64,000 bases of DNA from Acinetobacter sp. C32I (GTDB taxonomy: Bacteria; Pseudomonadota; Gammaproteobacteria; Pseudomonadales; Moraxellaceae), in assembly GCF_023702715.1 (NCBI RefSeq), contig NZ_CP098480.1, forward strand, positions 496,001 to 560,000, written 5' to 3'. A program made the position numbers and the translations under genes. Under the pieces are notes generated by a model, which was not told the DNA's origin, searched no databases, and was given only the letters and a program-made list of their open reading frames with translations. Of this stretch, positions 18,856 to 28,273 are shown piece by piece (position 1 is the first letter of the stretch; each line of letters opens with the position of its first letter).

Positions 18856-19632
18856 ATGACGCTACCGCACGACTTAACACCCTTATCGCAAATTGAGTCA
18901 AATCAAGAACATATTTTAGCGATTAAGCGTAATGACTTATTGCCTTTACTCAATGACCCGCATCGCCTCAATCATTATGCGGATCATTTAGTACAAGCCC
19001 AAAGTGTCTTATTGAATGGGGTTGATCCTCAACTGAATCAACAGTTGAGTGAAGTGATTACTCAGATTATTCAGCAACTGTCTTTATCAAAAAAACATTT
19101 GGGTACACGACGTTTTAATGCACTACAAAAATGGCTCGGGATTGATATTGAGTACGATGCAGGGCAGGTGAAGTATGTCAAAGATCTTGACCGTTTAATT
19201 CATGAGGCCAATCATTTAAGCCAACGTTTGCAGATCGAAATTCAAAAATCACAGTCACGTTTACAACAGGCATTGGGTTTAAGGGAACAGATGGCGGCCT
19301 ATATTCAGGCTGCTGATGAGTTTTTAAATGAATATCCTCAATTTACCAAACAGCAAATACTTGATCATTTTGTCGAGCGACTATCTAAAAAAATCAATAC
19401 GTTACAAACATTGCAAAGCAGTAATGATATTGCAATGAAACAGATGCAATTGTCACAGCATTTGTCTTTTAGCCTTCTGGACCGTTTTAAAGAAGCACAA
19501 CAGGTCTTAATTCCAGCATGGCAATATTATTTAAAGCAAAGTCGAGAATCTCACTCGACCGCAACACTGGATCAACTCGATAAGAGTCGAGAAGATCTCA
19601 TTCAAAATTTGAAAAAATCATTACAGAAATAA
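18856..19632 (+). CDS. Divergent TelA-like coiled-coil protein
   Basis: A 258-residue soluble, mostly helical protein rich in Gln and Leu, with no signal peptide or membrane helix. Near the C-terminus it reads LLDRFKEAQQVLIPAWQYYL. This lines up with LVDKFYAIKNITLPAWKNQI in the TelA protein encoded just downstream, so it is likely a shorter, diverged paralogue of TelA. The first 90 residues have no recognised match. The ATG at 18856 is chosen over a TTG at 18832. It ends 9 bases before the telA start, so the pair is an operon. Function is inferred only from the partner: membrane or toxic-anion stress. Confidence 0.68.
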   Translation: MTLPHDLTPLSQIESNQEHILAIKRNDLLPLLNDPHRLNHYADHLVQAQSVLLNGVDPQLNQQLSEVITQIIQQLSLSKKHLGTRRFNALQKWLGIDIEYDAGQVKYVKDLDRLIHEANHLSQRLQIEIQKSQSRLQQALGLREQMAAYIQAADEFLNEYPQFTKQQILDHFVERLSKKINTLQTLQSSNDIAMKQMQLSQHLSFSLLDRFKEAQQVLIPAWQYYLKQSRESHSTATLDQLDKSREDLIQNLKKSLQK

Positions 19633-19641
19633 GAGGGAAAT

Positions 19642-20769
19642 ATGATGTCAGATTCAGAACTTAGCAAAACATCTCATGCGCTTGAAATTAAGCCAGAGCA
19701 GCGTTTTGAGCAGTTAAACCTAAAAGACTTAGGCCTACAACCTCAAGATTTTGCTGAAGTGATGGATGCGCATAAAGAACTGGCCGATATCAGTACCACT
19801 GCAGTTGCAGAATATGGCAAAAATATTGCCAATAAGACATCGACTTATACCGATGAATTACTGAGTTTGGTTCAAAATAAGGATTTAGATACCACAGGGC
19901 AAAAGTTGAATGAGGTGGTTCAGGTTGCGCAACAACTCAATACCTCCAGTATTTTGAATAAGTCTAAAAGTTCGGGGTTTTTGGGTGGTTTACTGAGTAA
20001 GTTTAAGGGTGCCAAGCAAAATTTTGATCAGCACTTTAATACCACCAAAGAACAGATTGATGTATTGGTAAAAGAGATTGAAAGTTCGCAGTCAGGTTTA
20101 AAAGCCCGTGTGGGAACGCTAGATAAAATGTTCGATGCGGTACAGGATGAATATAAACAACTTGGTGTATACATCGCTGCAGGGCAATTGAAACAGCAAG
20201 ATATTCAACAGCAGATTTCGACACTTACGACACAAGCGCAAGATCAGCAAACCACTCAACAGATCTATGATCTTAATCACTTAGCCAATAATCTGGAAAA
20301 ACGAGTCAGTGATTTGCAGGTTCTACAACAATCTGCGATGCAGACTTTGCCGATGATTCGGATTATTCAGTCGAATAATTTAATGTTGGTGGATAAGTTC
20401 TATGCCATCAAGAACATTACGCTACCTGCATGGAAAAACCAGATTAGTCTGGCGATTTCATTACAAGAGCAGAAGAACAGCGTGCAGTTGGCAAAAGCCA
20501 TTGATGACACCACCAACGAATTATTGCGCCGTAATGCTGAGTTATTGCATCAGAACTCTGTCGATACCGCAAAAGCCAATCAACGTTCAGTGATTGATGT
20601 GGAAACACTTGAACATGTACAAAACACCCTCATTAAAACAGTGAATGATGTGATTCAAATCCAAAAAGAGGGGATGCAAAAGCGTGTGGAAGCGACCACA
20701 CGTTTGCGTGCTTTACAGGAGAGTTTGAATCATCTCGTGCTGGAGAATAGTCAGCCATCTAAATCTTGA
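19642..20769 (+). CDS. TelA family protein (toxic anion resistance)
   Basis: A 375-residue helical protein of the TelA/KlaA family, linked to tellurite and other toxic anion resistance in some bacteria; the biochemical role is unknown. A glycine-rich segment SSGFLGGLLSKFKGAK near residue 112 precedes the long coiled-coil core. The family hallmark is the late stretch LPMIRIIQSNNLMLVDKF then LPAWKNQISLAISLQEQ, near 235-275. The ribosome-binding site AGAGGG precedes two adjacent ATG codons (19642, 19645). It is flanked by a diverged paralogue and a membrane protein gene, all close-set. Confidence 0.88.
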   Translation: MMSDSELSKTSHALEIKPEQRFEQLNLKDLGLQPQDFAEVMDAHKELADISTTAVAEYGKNIANKTSTYTDELLSLVQNKDLDTTGQKLNEVVQVAQQLNTSSILNKSKSSGFLGGLLSKFKGAKQNFDQHFNTTKEQIDVLVKEIESSQSGLKARVGTLDKMFDAVQDEYKQLGVYIAAGQLKQQDIQQQISTLTTQAQDQQTTQQIYDLNHLANNLEKRVSDLQVLQQSAMQTLPMIRIIQSNNLMLVDKFYAIKNITLPAWKNQISLAISLQEQKNSVQLAKAIDDTTNELLRRNAELLHQNSVDTAKANQRSVIDVETLEHVQNTLIKTVNDVIQIQKEGMQKRVEATTRLRALQESLNHLVLENSQPSKS

Positions 20770-20798
20770 GATGTTTTTAATCGTTGAAGGAAAGATCA

Positions 20799-21719
20799 TT
20801 GTCACCCATAGAAGATTTTAGCGTACAACCGATTGACCAGCGTTTAGCGCTTTTAAAAAAACGTCAGCGCCATTTGATGATCTGGTTTTTACTCGCCAGT
20901 AGCTTGGTGGTTGTGACAGTTGCATCATTATTTTTGCAAAAAGAATTTATCTATCGTTTCTTTGATCTTTCCATGTATGTTCAGGCTTTAGATTTGCCCT
21001 ATCATGTTCAAGAAATGGTACCTTTTAAACAACCTGCTGCGGATTACTTCTTTAGTTTGTTGTCATGGTTTGGTTGGTTGTTCCTAAAAATTTTTGTTTC
21101 ATTCATTGGTGCTTTTTTATTGGTCAGTTGGGTGAAGAAATTTAAGTTTTTTCAACAGCGTTTTCAGGCGTGGTCACAACGGCTTTTGGCTTGGATCATT
21201 GCATTTATTTTGCTTTGGTCGGGTTTGAGTTATATCCAATATGATTGGAAAGATGAAACTGAACAGGCTTATCAGCAATGGATGAGTTATCAAAGTAATA
21301 TCGTTGAAAGTCAAATTGCGCAAGATTTACAGCAAGCAGATATTGCTGCAACTGAAAAAGCCTACGTCTTGGCACAAGTCGCGTTGTTGCATCAGCCTAT
21401 TGACCGAAAGACTGCTAATTTTTATGTTAATCAATTGATTAGTGCAGAAAAAACCAATCCAACCCAATTTGAAAGCTACGATTTTAAGCCTGAGCAATTA
21501 TGGGTCATGCAACAACAGTTGTACGGTAAAAGTATGACCTCAGTCACCCAACCTTTAGATCAACGTGCGCAGCAAGCAGAGCGTATTTCGCAGATTGTAA
21601 AAGTGGTCTTATCGGGGCTGATTGTATTGGCAATTGCTTTAAGTACAATTTTATATGTACTTGCCAAAAATTTGAAAAATCGTCGTGTTCGGATTACCCA
21701 AAAGCTTGATGTCTTGTAA
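20799..21719 (+). CDS. Membrane protein of the TelA cluster
   Basis: A 306-residue inner-membrane protein with about four helices: residues 26-44, 90-112, 128-147 and one near 270-295. Between the third and fourth lies a helical domain of about 110 residues, probably outside the membrane and rich in Gln and Ala. It ends in a basic tail (KNLKNRRVRITQK). The TTG at 20799 is preferred because AAGGAAAG ends five bases before it. It starts 29 bases after telA and is very probably in the same operon. I do not recognise a family; it may anchor the TelA proteins to the membrane. Confidence 0.7.
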   Translation: MSPIEDFSVQPIDQRLALLKKRQRHLMIWFLLASSLVVVTVASLFLQKEFIYRFFDLSMYVQALDLPYHVQEMVPFKQPAADYFFSLLSWFGWLFLKIFVSFIGAFLLVSWVKKFKFFQQRFQAWSQRLLAWIIAFILLWSGLSYIQYDWKDETEQAYQQWMSYQSNIVESQIAQDLQQADIAATEKAYVLAQVALLHQPIDRKTANFYVNQLISAEKTNPTQFESYDFKPEQLWVMQQQLYGKSMTSVTQPLDQRAQQAERISQIVKVVLSGLIVLAIALSTILYVLAKNLKNRRVRITQKLDVL

Positions 21720-21771
21720 ATCTTGATTCGGTTTATCCGATCAAACTAATAAAAACATACTGTTTTACCTA

Positions 21772-21802
21772 TTCAGTACTTTTGCGTACTATAGCTTCAT
21801 TG
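21772..21802. promoter_or_regulatory. Palindromic element upstream of ahpF
   Basis: An inverted repeat AGTAC-N6-GTACT, extended outwards by CTAT and ATAG, lies about 50 bases before the ahpF start at 21847. Orientation and spacing do not fit the OxyR consensus. It could be an operator for a stress regulator. Confidence 0.35.
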
Positions 21803-21846
21803 AATGAATTTAGCTGATTTAAAAGTCTTAGCGTTTGGAGAAATAC

Positions 21847-23412
21847 ATGTTAGATCAAAATATTAAAACTCAATTAAAAGCTTACTTAGAACGTTTAGAA
21901 AGTCCAATCGAGTTGGTTGCTGCTTTAGATGACTCCGACAAAGCTGCAAAAATTAAAGAACTCGTGACTGAAATTGCTGAACTTTCTGACCAAGTTACGG
22001 CGCGTTTTGACGGTTCAAACGCTCGCCGTCCTAGTTTTGGTGTAGCCAAAGCAGGTGAACAACCACGTGTGTTCTTTGCTGGCTTGCCGATGGGACATGA
22101 GTTTACTTCTTTGATCTTGGCATTATTACAAGTATCAGGTTATGCGCCTAAAGTCTCTGATGAAGTACTTACTCAGATCAAAGGCCTCAACTTAGGCGCG
22201 AACTTTGATGTATTTGTCTCATTGAGCTGCCATAACTGTCCAGATGTAGTGCAAGCACTCAACTTAATCGCAATTAACAACCCAAATACTACGGCAACCA
22301 TGATTGATGGTGCCTTCTTCCAAGACGAAGTTGAAGAACGCAAAATCTTGGCTGTGCCAATGGTGTTCCAAGACAATCAGCATATTGGTCAAGGCCGTAT
22401 GACTTTGGAAGAAATCGTTGCCAAATTGGATAGCAATTCAGCTGAGAAAGATGCAGCCGCAATCAATGCCAAAGATGCATTTGATGTATTGGTCATTGGT
22501 GGTGGTCCTGCGGGTGGTACAGCGGCGATCTACGCAGCGCGTAAAGGCATCAAAACTGGGATCGTGGCTGAACGTTTTGGTGGTCAGGTGATGGATACCA
22601 TGGACATTGAGAACTTCACCACTGTTCAAAAAACTGTCGGTCCTCAGTTCGCTCAAGACATGGAAGCCCATGTCCGTGAATACGGTGTCGATATCATGAA
22701 CTTGCAACGTGTCAGCAAGATCACAGGTGCAGATCAAACGGCCAATGGTCTGGTTGAAGTGGAACTGGAAAATGGTGCCAAGCTTGAATCGAAAACGATC
22801 ATCTTGTCTACAGGTGCACGTTGGAGAGAAATGAATGTACCGGGTGAAGCTGAATACCGTACTCGTGGTGTCGCATATTGCCCACACTGTGATGGCCCGT
22901 TGTTCAAAGGCAAACGTGTTGCGGTGATTGGTGGTGGTAACTCTGGTGTCGAAGCAGCGATTGACCTTGCAGGGATTGTTGAGCATGTGACTTTGGTTGA
23001 GTTTGATACCAAACTTCGTGCTGACCAAGTGTTGCAGGACAAATTAAATAGCTTGCCAAATACCACCGTGATCATGAATGCCTTAAGTACTGAAGTGGTC
23101 GGTGATGGTGCTCAGGTAACGGCATTGAAATATAAAGACCGCGCCACTGAGGTTGAACACACTGTAGAACTTGCAGGGATCTTTGTACAAATTGGTTTAT
23201 TACCAAACACAGATTTCTTAAAGAACAGTGCGGTTGAACTCAGTAATCGTGGTGAGATCATGATTAATGATCGCAACGAAACCAATGTCAAAGGTGTGTT
23301 TGCCGCAGGTGACTGTACTACAGTGCCGTACAAGCAAATCATCATTGCTACAGGTGAGGGTGCCAAAGCATCACTGTCTGCTTTTGATTATATGATCCGT
23401 TCTGGTGTGTAA
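21847..23412 (+). CDS. ahpF: Alkyl hydroperoxide reductase subunit F
   Basis: A 521-residue NADH-dependent flavoprotein that reduces AhpC, thereby detoxifying organic peroxides. The N-terminal domain has two thioredoxin-like folds with the redox pair SCHNCPD. The FAD Rossmann motif [17 protein letters not shown] follows near residue 215. The second redox pair CPHCDGP and the NADH motif [12 protein letters not shown] come next, and the C-terminal FAD motif GVFAAGDCT follows. ATG 21847 has GGAGAA upstream; the in-frame TTG at 21835 is less likely. The partner ahpC is not in this window. Confidence 0.96.
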   Translation: MLDQNIKTQLKAYLERLESPIELVAALDDSDKAAKIKELVTEIAELSDQVTARFDGSNARRPSFGVAKAGEQPRVFFAGLPMGHEFTSLILALLQVSGYAPKVSDEVLTQIKGLNLGANFDVFVSLSCHNCPDVVQALNLIAINNPNTTATMIDGAFFQDEVEERKILAVPMVFQDNQHIGQGRMTLEEIVAKLDSNSAEKDAAAINAKDAFDVLVIGGGPAGGTAAIYAARKGIKTGIVAERFGGQVMDTMDIENFTTVQKTVGPQFAQDMEAHVREYGVDIMNLQRVSKITGADQTANGLVEVELENGAKLESKTIILSTGARWREMNVPGEAEYRTRGVAYCPHCDGPLFKGKRVAVIGGGNSGVEAAIDLAGIVEHVTLVEFDTKLRADQVLQDKLNSLPNTTVIMNALSTEVVGDGAQVTALKYKDRATEVEHTVELAGIFVQIGLLPNTDFLKNSAVELSNRGEIMINDRNETNVKGVFAAGDCTTVPYKQIIIATGEGAKASLSAFDYMIRSGV

Positions 23413-23423
23413 GTTATCGCTTA

Positions 23424-23453
23424 AAAAAGCCCCAATGATTTGGGGCTTTTTTA
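23424..23453. terminator. Bidirectional Rho-independent terminator
   Basis: An inverted repeat with GGGGC stem, A-run on one side and T-run on the other lies between ahpF and the convergent lipase gene, 11 bases after the ahpF stop. Confidence 0.9.
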
Positions 23454-23459
23454 TTGTGT

Positions 23460-25478
23460 TTAGTTCTTAGGTTTATATAAACCATGATCAACAAGGTGTT
23501 CACGTAAGATACGACGTAATTCTAAAACTGCTTCTGGCGTTTCTTGAATTGAGTGACCGCCAGTAAAAATTTTCTCGGAAACAGCGCCATCTAAATGTGC
23601 ACTCTTATAAGGAACAATCCCGTCTGTAATGATATTTGGATCGTCACTTTTGGTGATATTACCCATAATCGAGTGAAAAACCAGTCCATTTTCTGGTGGA
23701 ATAGAGGCGGTTAATTCCATAAACTTGGATTTCTTACTGAGATCACTTGGCCCATTTTGAATCACATCATTGGTCAGGGTTTTAACGAATTCTTTTAAAT
23801 CCATATCATCACTGGTGAGTGTATCTGCCAAAGTGGTCAAGAAGGTTGCAGGGAGTTTGATGATTTTACGTGCTGCCAGTGTAAACCAGCGATCGGCAAA
23901 GTCCGTTCCTTTATGTGGAGCCGCCAAGAAAATGGCACGATCAAAATTAGTAATCGGTTCCATTTTGAGTCGTTCACCAATGACAGGATGTTTGCGTAAA
24001 CGCGTTTGTTGACGGCTACTCATCATGGTGAGCGCCTGTTTGGAAATATCAGCATTGCTTACTAAGAGTCGGCTGATAATGCCTCCCATACTATGCCCAA
24101 TTAAAACTGCATCTTGGGCTGCTGCATCTTTATTGTTGATTGAGCCAAAAGCTTGTTTTAAGAGTGCGTAAATCTGGAAGCGACTTTCTAGAATCGGCAT
24201 ATTAGTGGAGTAAAACACTTGCCAGACTTGATAATGTTCACGTAGGACGGCATCACCCATAATATCATTGGTCACTGCAATCCATGCTTCAGGACTGCTG
24301 GCAAGGCCATGGACCAATACAATCACTTTCTTGTTCGGATTATAGGGTTCCAGCATATAGAGATGTGGCATGGTCAGATGCTGATCACGATCAATTAAAG
24401 TTAAATAAGCTGCTGCCCCTAAATTATTCTCAGCTAACCAAAGTCCATACGGTGCTGAGAAATTGGCTGCAAGCGAATATTCTTTCCCCGCAATACTGAC
24501 TTTTTCTACGCTATAAGGGTCATAAACCTTTACTTCAAAGTTGGGATTATTTAAAACATCATTAATTGTTGCGGCTGCATTTTTGGGCTGCGCAATAATG
24601 GTCGCGGCTAAATAACGAGCTTTATGGATATTGGGATTAATGCCATTAGGGTAGTTGAAGGTTAAAGGGTCTAGAATATATTTATTTTCGCCATGGACAG
24701 CATCCGTTGAAGGAAACACTGCAACAAAATCGGAACCGAAACCATCTCGGCGGTTAATGGCTCTTAGCCCTGAAAAGTTCATGTTATAGCTGGAAATAAA
24801 TTTCTCCAGCTTCATATTTTGTAAGCGTTGATAGGACTGAATATCGATAGTGTAGGTGCTTTTGCCAATCTGAATGGTGGGGCTAATGGTTTTAGAAGGG
24901 TTTCTTAAACTATGTACATTTACCAATTTGGTTAAAGCTTGATTGTAAAAGTCTCGAATCTGGACCTGACGGTTATCAAAAATGCGTTCTTGCGGCTGTC
25001 GAGCCGTTTTGAATAAATATGCATAACTATAGCGAATGCTTTTATCTAAAGCTTCCAGCTCTTGATCCAAGCATTGCTCATAGGTCTTTTGAATGGCTTT
25101 CTGTTCTTCTACTGGTTTATGTTTTGTCAGTTTGCTGATCTTGCATTCAGACGAATCTGAAATGGTGAGTGCCTTGGAAAGATATAATTCACTGGCAGTT
25201 GACAGTAATTGCTCATCCTGAATTTGCGGAATTTTGTGTAGATCTGCAATGCACTCATTTGGTGTTTGCATACAGATTTTGGCTTCTTTACCAGACATTG
25301 ATAAGACATTGAGGCTGGCTTCGCTGAGCTTTTTTTGAGTCAGAATACTGTTACGTTCGTTGGCAATCGTTACATTAACTGCTTGCTGTTTAAGACTGAC
25401 AACTTGGCAACCACTCATCAACATGGTGCTGCATAGAGAGATAAAAAATAAACGCTTATTGGGGGCAAATGCTAGCAT
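23460..25478 (-). CDS. Lipase-like alpha/beta hydrolase lipoprotein
   Basis: A 672-residue predicted lipoprotein. The signal peptide ends in the lipobox MSGC (Cys24). Residues 25-370 form a helical and beta region with no recognised family and several cysteines. The alpha/beta hydrolase domain starts near residue 380 with the oxyanion sequence VLVHGLASSPEAW. The nucleophile elbow GHSMGG follows at 461-466 (Ser463), and a late GGHSIQETPEAV near residue 645 supplies the likely catalytic histidine. It would be anchored in the outer or inner membrane facing the periplasm or surface and probably acts on an ester. The long N-terminal domain is unusual for a lipase. Confidence 0.82.
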   Translation of the reverse strand: MLAFAPNKRLFFISLCSTMLMSGCQVVSLKQQAVNVTIANERNSILTQKKLSEASLNVLSMSGKEAKICMQTPNECIADLHKIPQIQDEQLLSTASELYLSKALTISDSSECKISKLTKHKPVEEQKAIQKTYEQCLDQELEALDKSIRYSYAYLFKTARQPQERIFDNRQVQIRDFYNQALTKLVNVHSLRNPSKTISPTIQIGKSTYTIDIQSYQRLQNMKLEKFISSYNMNFSGLRAINRRDGFGSDFVAVFPSTDAVHGENKYILDPLTFNYPNGINPNIHKARYLAATIIAQPKNAAATINDVLNNPNFEVKVYDPYSVEKVSIAGKEYSLAANFSAPYGLWLAENNLGAAAYLTLIDRDQHLTMPHLYMLEPYNPNKKVIVLVHGLASSPEAWIAVTNDIMGDAVLREHYQVWQVFYSTNMPILESRFQIYALLKQAFGSINNKDAAAQDAVLIGHSMGGIISRLLVSNADISKQALTMMSSRQQTRLRKHPVIGERLKMEPITNFDRAIFLAAPHKGTDFADRWFTLAARKIIKLPATFLTTLADTLTSDDMDLKEFVKTLTNDVIQNGPSDLSKKSKFMELTASIPPENGLVFHSIMGNITKSDDPNIITDGIVPYKSAHLDGAVSEKIFTGGHSIQETPEAVLELRRILREHLVDHGLYKPKN

Positions 25479-25512
25479 GATATGTCAGCAAGTTCGTTGG
25501 GAGATTCTTGCT

Positions 25513-25540
25513 ATAATACGAAAATCGAATGTTTTTTCAA
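25513..25540 (-). promoter_or_regulatory. Sigma-70 promoter for lipase-like gene
   Basis: Reading the minus strand, TTGAAA (25540-25535) and TATTAT (25518-25513) are 16 bases apart. They lie about 35 bases upstream of the start codon at 25478. Both hexamers are one or two bases off consensus. Confidence 0.55.
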
Positions 25541-25550
25541 TGATAGATAA

Positions 25551-25582
25551 AAAAATAGACTGTACACGACAGTCTATTTTTT
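25551..25582 (-). terminator. Rho-independent terminator
   Basis: A 13-base stem (25551-25563 with 25569-25581), a five-base loop and a T-run on the minus strand end transcription of the lipoprotein gene at 25603-26502. Confidence 0.8.
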
Positions 25583-25602
25583 ACAAATCTAGGCAGTTCC
25601 AA

Positions 25603-26502
25603 TTAGTTGAGAACTTGCCATACATTCCAGCGTTTGCCTGTTTCGACTTCTTTGATCAAGCGATCAGTTACTTCAGCTTCATCCGGATAGCTAATTTTGT
25701 AGTTTTTCAAGGTTTGAATCGCATTTTTCTTCTGCTCTAACCATAAATAGTTATTGGCAGCAGACAGGTACGCTTCTTGAACACCACCTTTCATGGCTTT
25801 GTCTAAATAAGGAATCGCTTCACGTTGACCACCACCTTCAGATAAACCAAAACCAAACCAGAAATTGGTTTCAGGATCATTTGGGTTGATCGCAAGAATA
25901 CGTTGCGCATAGGTTAATGATTTTGTTGTGTAGGCTGTACCTAAGTCCATGTTACGTGCCATCACACTTGCTTTAAACGCACGTGTCAATACATCTAAAG
26001 ACGCATTTGGTTTTTCAGCAAGTGCATCCAACTTTTGTGTGGTTTCTTTTAACTTGACTTCATAACCTTTGCGTTCTTGACGTTCAGGAAAACGAGGTGG
26101 GTAGTGACGGGCTTTACCTTCGACCAATTGTAAGAAGTCATCAATTTCAGTCACATCAATTTCATTATCACCAGCAAGAACTGCATATTTCATGCTGCGC
26201 TGTTTGTTGTCAATGGTCGGTACGATTAGCTTATTGATATCTAGTGTGGTCGATTTGGTTGGATCACTTTGTAAAGACACTACCATTTTGGTTACAGGTT
26301 GAGCAGCAGCATCTTTAATTGCGACTTCAAAACTTGGTGGTGCATCATACTTAGTTGGATTTAAAGCATAGAATGGAGGAGTTGGATCTGGTTCTTTAAA
26401 CACAAATGGTTCAGCAACCTTTTCTTTTTTAACTGGGGCGATACCACAGGCCGTCAAAAAAGAAGTTGAAAGTACAAGTAATGCCAAAGGCTTAAAATTC
26501 AT
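25603..26502 (-). CDS. TPR-like lipoprotein
   Basis: A 299-residue predicted lipoprotein with signal peptide and lipobox LTAC (Cys19). A proline-rich linker (EPDPTPPFYALNPTKYDAPP) follows, then a beta domain of about 80 residues. The C-terminal half is helical and TPR-like, including YAQRILAINPNDPETNFWFGFGL, EAIPYLDKAMKGG and AIQTLKNYKISYPDEAEV. TPRs usually mediate protein contacts, so a scaffold role in the envelope is plausible but inferred. The gene is flanked by its own terminator and by a 113-base gap before cysE. Confidence 0.75.
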   Translation of the reverse strand: MNFKPLALLVLSTSFLTACGIAPVKKEKVAEPFVFKEPDPTPPFYALNPTKYDAPPSFEVAIKDAAAQPVTKMVVSLQSDPTKSTTLDINKLIVPTIDNKQRSMKYAVLAGDNEIDVTEIDDFLQLVEGKARHYPPRFPERQERKGYEVKLKETTQKLDALAEKPNASLDVLTRAFKASVMARNMDLGTAYTTKSLTYAQRILAINPNDPETNFWFGFGLSEGGGQREAIPYLDKAMKGGVQEAYLSAANNYLWLEQKKNAIQTLKNYKISYPDEAEVTDRLIKEVETGKRWNVWQVLN

Positions 26503-26615
26503 GCTTTACATCCATTAATTTTAGTTAAATGAGAAGTAGATCGTTGGTTTTACCAGTCTAGGAAAAGCAAAACCAACTTGCAATGAGAAGCTTGTTACAT
26601 TTCTTATATATTTGA

Positions 26616-27428
26616 CTATGTTGCTGAAGTTTTGTTCTGAGCTTCGCACTCGCGTCTAACTTCTTCAATAATTTTAAGTTCCTCTTTACTCAATGGTTGA
26701 TTTTTTGAGCTTTGCGGTTTGAAACTTGGATCAAGTTCAGACAATCGCTGGCACAGTACATTCATCTGTTTTTCATTTTTCTGCATACGATCGAGTAAAA
26801 CACGAATACCTTCCAAAATTGGGTCGGACTGGTCTTGGGTCGTCGCATAAGGTTGGAAACCAATACTTTCAGCATAGTCCCGGCGGCTGGCTTCATCTTG
26901 CTCGATTTGGCTCTTGTCTTTGAAAATATAGCGGGCGGGGTTACCAACAGCGGTTACACCTTCTGGAACTTCTTTGGTAACGACGGCATTTGAACCAACC
27001 TTAGCGCCTTTATGTACCGTAAATGGGCCTAAGATTTTTGCACCAGCTCCAACGACCACACCATCTTCGAGGGTTGGATGGCGTTTGCCTTTATTCCATG
27101 TCGTTCCACCTAAGGTTACGCCATGATACAACGTGACATCATCACCAATTTCAGCTGTTTCACCAATCACCACACCCATGCCGTGGTCGATAAAAAAGCG
27201 TTTGCCAATTTTTGCACCAGGATGGATTTCAATCCCAGTGGCAAAACGGCTAAATGAAGAGAGCAAACGGGCACTGCCTTTATATTCCTTTTTCCAGAGC
27301 TCATGCGCCATACGGTGCATGATCAAGGCATGAATCCCAGGATAAGTGGTGAGAACTTCGAGCGTATTTCGGGCCGCGGGATCACGCGCAAATACAGCTT
27401 CTATATCTTCTTTTAGCTGTTTAATCAT
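26616..27428 (-). CDS. cysE: Serine O-acetyltransferase
   Basis: Makes O-acetylserine from serine and acetyl-CoA, the first step of cysteine synthesis. The protein has 270 residues. The N-terminal helical region carries [12 protein letters not shown]. The left-handed beta-helix hexapeptide domain runs from about residue 55 to 165, with [46 protein letters not shown] and GNPARYI. A C-terminal helical extension of about 90 residues follows, longer than in E. coli-type enzymes but similar to other short-N-terminal forms. I use the ATG at 27428, which overlaps the trmJ stop by eight bases; a longer frame would intrude further into trmJ. Confidence 0.95.
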   Translation of the reverse strand: MIKQLKEDIEAVFARDPAARNTLEVLTTYPGIHALIMHRMAHELWKKEYKGSARLLSSFSRFATGIEIHPGAKIGKRFFIDHGMGVVIGETAEIGDDVTLYHGVTLGGTTWNKGKRHPTLEDGVVVGAGAKILGPFTVHKGAKVGSNAVVTKEVPEGVTAVGNPARYIFKDKSQIEQDEASRRDYAESIGFQPYATTQDQSDPILEGIRVLLDRMQKNEKQMNVLCQRLSELDPSFKPQSSKNQPLSKEELKIIEEVRRECEAQNKTSAT

Positions 27429-28260
27429 GACTATGATCCTCCGTATCTGTTTTTTTCCATGAACCTTTGGCAAGTGCCTGTACGCGACTGAAAATACCGC
27501 GCAATAAATGGTACTCCATACGATCTAATTGTATCCTTCCGAACAGGCGACGCAAGCGTAATGGCAGTAAACGGGGATTATTCGGATCAAGAAACTCGAT
27601 TTCTGTCAGCATTTTTTCCAGATGGGGATAAAACTCTTCCATTTGCTGTTGTGTGACTAAAGGCTCATCCCATTCCATGCTTTGTTGCTGTTTGAGTTGC
27701 ATGTGATCGACTGGTGTTTCTGTCACCGAGGTATTTTGCTCCAATGCAGCCATTCTGAGTTCATAACAGACCACTTGGATGGCTTGAGCAACATTCAATA
27801 CACCGTATTCAGGATTCACTGGAATGGTTAAGTGATAATTGGCCAAAGCCAATTCTTCATTAGTCAGACCACGATCTTCACGACCAAATACAATTGCAAT
27901 ATGCTGTGCTTTAGTTGCAGCTTGTAGTGCTTCCTGTGCAGCAGGACGAACATCCAGTAAGGGCCATGGAATGGTGCGGCTACGTGCACTGGTTCCAAAA
28001 ACCAAATGACAATCTTGAATGGCTTGTTCTAAGGTCTCAACAATTTCAATTTGTTCAATTAAATCTTGTGCACCTGCCGCCAGAGCATCGATATCGGGAT
28101 GCGGATAGGTTTTTGGTGCAACCAAAACCAGTTTGGATAAACCCATGGTTTTCATGGCCCGTAAGGCGCTACCAATATTAGCTGGCAGAGTGGTATTGAC
28201 CATAACAATACGCACATGATCCAAATGTTTGGACACGTTATTTGAGTCAAACAGGTTCAT
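27421..28260 (-). CDS. trmJ: tRNA (cytidine/uridine-2'-O-)-methyltransferase TrmJ
   Basis: A 279-residue SPOUT-class methyltransferase that 2'-O-methylates position 32 of tRNAs. The N-terminal catalytic domain has [24 protein letters not shown], then the knot motifs [13 protein letters not shown] and [22 protein letters not shown]. The C-terminal helical part (about 200-279) includes [12 protein letters not shown], typical of bacterial TrmJ. Its end overlaps cysE by eight bases, and it begins 13 bases after dnaE, so the three minus-strand genes may share a transcript. Confidence 0.95.
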   Translation of the reverse strand: MNLFDSNNVSKHLDHVRIVMVNTTLPANIGSALRAMKTMGLSKLVLVAPKTYPHPDIDALAAGAQDLIEQIEIVETLEQAIQDCHLVFGTSARSRTIPWPLLDVRPAAQEALQAATKAQHIAIVFGREDRGLTNEELALANYHLTIPVNPEYGVLNVAQAIQVVCYELRMAALEQNTSVTETPVDHMQLKQQQSMEWDEPLVTQQQMEEFYPHLEKMLTEIEFLDPNNPRLLPLRLRRLFGRIQLDRMEYHLLRGIFSRVQALAKGSWKKTDTEDHSHD

Positions 28261-28273
28261 ATATCATCCAAAA

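Noticed and set aside
22438..23028. Long antisense open frame within ahpF
   Set aside because: It lies opposite a fully conserved gene, has no ribosome-binding site and encodes no recognisable protein; a shadow of ahpF codon use.
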